6,562 nt of DNA from G025836975 sp049646585 (GTDB lineage: Bacteria; Pseudomonadota; Gammaproteobacteria; Burkholderiales; Burkholderiaceae_B), in the NCBI GenBank assembly GCA_049646585.1, contig JBARWC010000059.1, positions 1 through 6,562 of the forward strand, given 5' to 3'. A model generated the notes under the pieces. It did not search any database and was not told the DNA's origin. It saw only the letters and a list, made by a program, of their open reading frames with translations. Made by a program: the position numbers and the translations under genes. Positions within the stretch are counted from its first letter, which is position 1. Each line of letters starts with the position of its first letter. Shown piece after piece: positions 5,978-6,562 of this stretch.

Positions 5978-6250
5978 AGTACGGTAAAATAGAGAGTTTT
6001 CGCAAAGTGACGGCTTACTTGCCCCAAGCATGAAAAGCATCGGGCCGCATTTGAACGGATCGGCTAGCCCCTTTTGCCTTGCAACGATACTGCCACGATG
6101 GCCGCGTCAAGGATACTTTTTTTGGGCTGCACAGGTTCTACGGATGCCACCGACGCGGTTTGTCCAGGCTTTGCGATGAATAAGTAAGTTCTGCCCTGCA
6201 GCACTCGCTGGCTTTGGCCATCGGGTGTTTTTGCGCCTACGGAAGCGACT
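5978..6250 (+). other. non-coding leader between dnaG and rpoD
   Basis: This 273-nt gap is the longest stretch without a recognised gene after position 372. I found no intrinsic terminator in it, so dnaG transcripts can run into rpoD. It contains a possible -10 box near its start and a 49-codon frame (ATG 6030 to TGA 6179, beginning MKSIGPHLNGSASPF) with no Shine-Dalgarno, which I do not call as a gene. A T-rich run (6117-6124) is not preceded by a convincing stem. A long leader before rpoD could hold regulatory structure, but nothing specific can be shown by eye. Confidence 0.5.
5985..5990 (+). promoter_or_regulatory. possible -10 box of an internal rpoD promoter
   Basis: TAAAAT (5985-5990) matches TATAAT at five of six positions and lies just after the dnaG stop. 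The -35 region at 16-18 bp upstream, inside the dnaG end, is poor. Internal promoters that allow extra sigma factor synthesis are known for rpoD in other bacteria, so the position is sensible. The sequence evidence alone is weak. Confidence 0.3.
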
Positions 6251-6562
6251 ATGACCCAAGTGACTGGTAAAACCCCCCCGGTGTCCGAGAAGACAACAAA
6301 AGCGACCTCTATTGCGGCAACCGGCAAAAGCGCCGACAAGACCGCGGTAAAGGTCGGGGGAAGCGCCACCGAGAATGCGCCCGCGGCCAAGAAGGCGCCG
6401 GCCAAGAAAGCCGCCGCGCCCAAGACGGCCGCCAAGAAGGCGGCGCCCAAGAAGGAAGCCACCGCGACGGCCCCCGCCGCGGCGAAGAAGGCGGCTACGA
6501 AAGCCGCCGCCAAGACGCCGGAAGGCGCTGGCGCCAAGAAGGCCGCCAAGGCGCCTACGGGC
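6251..6562 (+). CDS. rpoD: RNA polymerase primary sigma factor RpoD, N-terminal part only
   Basis: An open frame of 104 codons starts at ATG 6251 and leaves the window without a stop. GGAAG (6241-6245) gives a ribosome-binding site 5 nt before the ATG. The protein begins MTQVTGKTPPVSEKTTK. From about residue 45 it is dominated by Lys/Ala/Pro repeats of the AAKKA/APKK type, with no folded domain visible. The call as the primary (housekeeping) sigma factor rests mainly on position after rpsU-dnaG and on the Lys/Ala-rich extension that precedes region 1.1 in Burkholderiales RpoD; the conserved sigma regions lie beyond the window. A histone H1-like DNA-binding protein has similar composition and is the main alternative, but it is not expected at this locus. 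Confidence 0.8.
   Translation, partial: MTQVTGKTPPVSEKTTKATSIAATGKSADKTAVKVGGSATENAPAAKKAPAKKAAAPKTAAKKAAPKKEATATAPAAAKKAATKAAAKTPEGAGAKKAAKAPTG

Noticed and set aside
6064..6549. 161-codon minus-strand frame resembling an Ala-rich membrane protein
   Set aside because: Its hydrophobic look (AAFLA repeats) is the reverse complement of Lys/Ala codons of rpoD; no ribosome site supports it.

Overview
The window reads as a GC-rich betaproteobacterial chromosome, most likely Burkholderiales and probably the Alcaligenaceae (Bordetella/Achromobacter/Pusillimonas type). This is inferred from the protein sequences (HisZ, PurA, S21, DnaG), the gene order, and a Lys/Ala-rich N-terminus on the partial sigma factor. 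I had no database to confirm the genus.

Layout. Positions 1-72 hold the first 24 codons of an unidentified minus-strand gene that leaves the window at its left edge. Positions 73-372 are non-coding and contain a two-copy 41-bp tandem repeat, a plausible sigma70 promoter and a strong Rho-independent-type hairpin, the last two pointing at hisZ. Three plus-strand genes with a nucleotide/PRPP theme follow: hisZ (regulatory subunit of ATP phosphoribosyltransferase), purA (adenylosuccinate synthetase), a clear intrinsic terminator, and a purine-type phosphoribosyltransferase. The rest is the macromolecular synthesis operon: rpsU (ribosomal protein S21), dnaG (primase) and the first 104 codons of rpoD (primary sigma factor), which runs off the right edge. 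Between dnaG and rpoD lies a 273-nt leader.

How the genes work together. HisZ activates the short form of HisG, which condenses ATP with PRPP in the first step of histidine synthesis. PurA commits IMP to AMP, and the phosphoribosyltransferase probably salvages a purine base with PRPP. This block therefore sits where adenylate, PRPP and histidine supply meet. The rpsU-dnaG-rpoD block links initiation of translation, replication and transcription. rpsU and dnaG abut with no intergenic base. dnaG starts at TTG with no visible Shine-Dalgarno, so its output probably depends on translational coupling to rpsU.

Overall this is mostly conserved core genome. I found no convincing undescribed system. 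The points most worth checking are the possible promoter-terminator (attenuator or short RNA) unit before hisZ, the foreign-looking left edge with its tandem repeat, the rpsU/dnaG junction, and the hairpin/T-tract just before the purA start.
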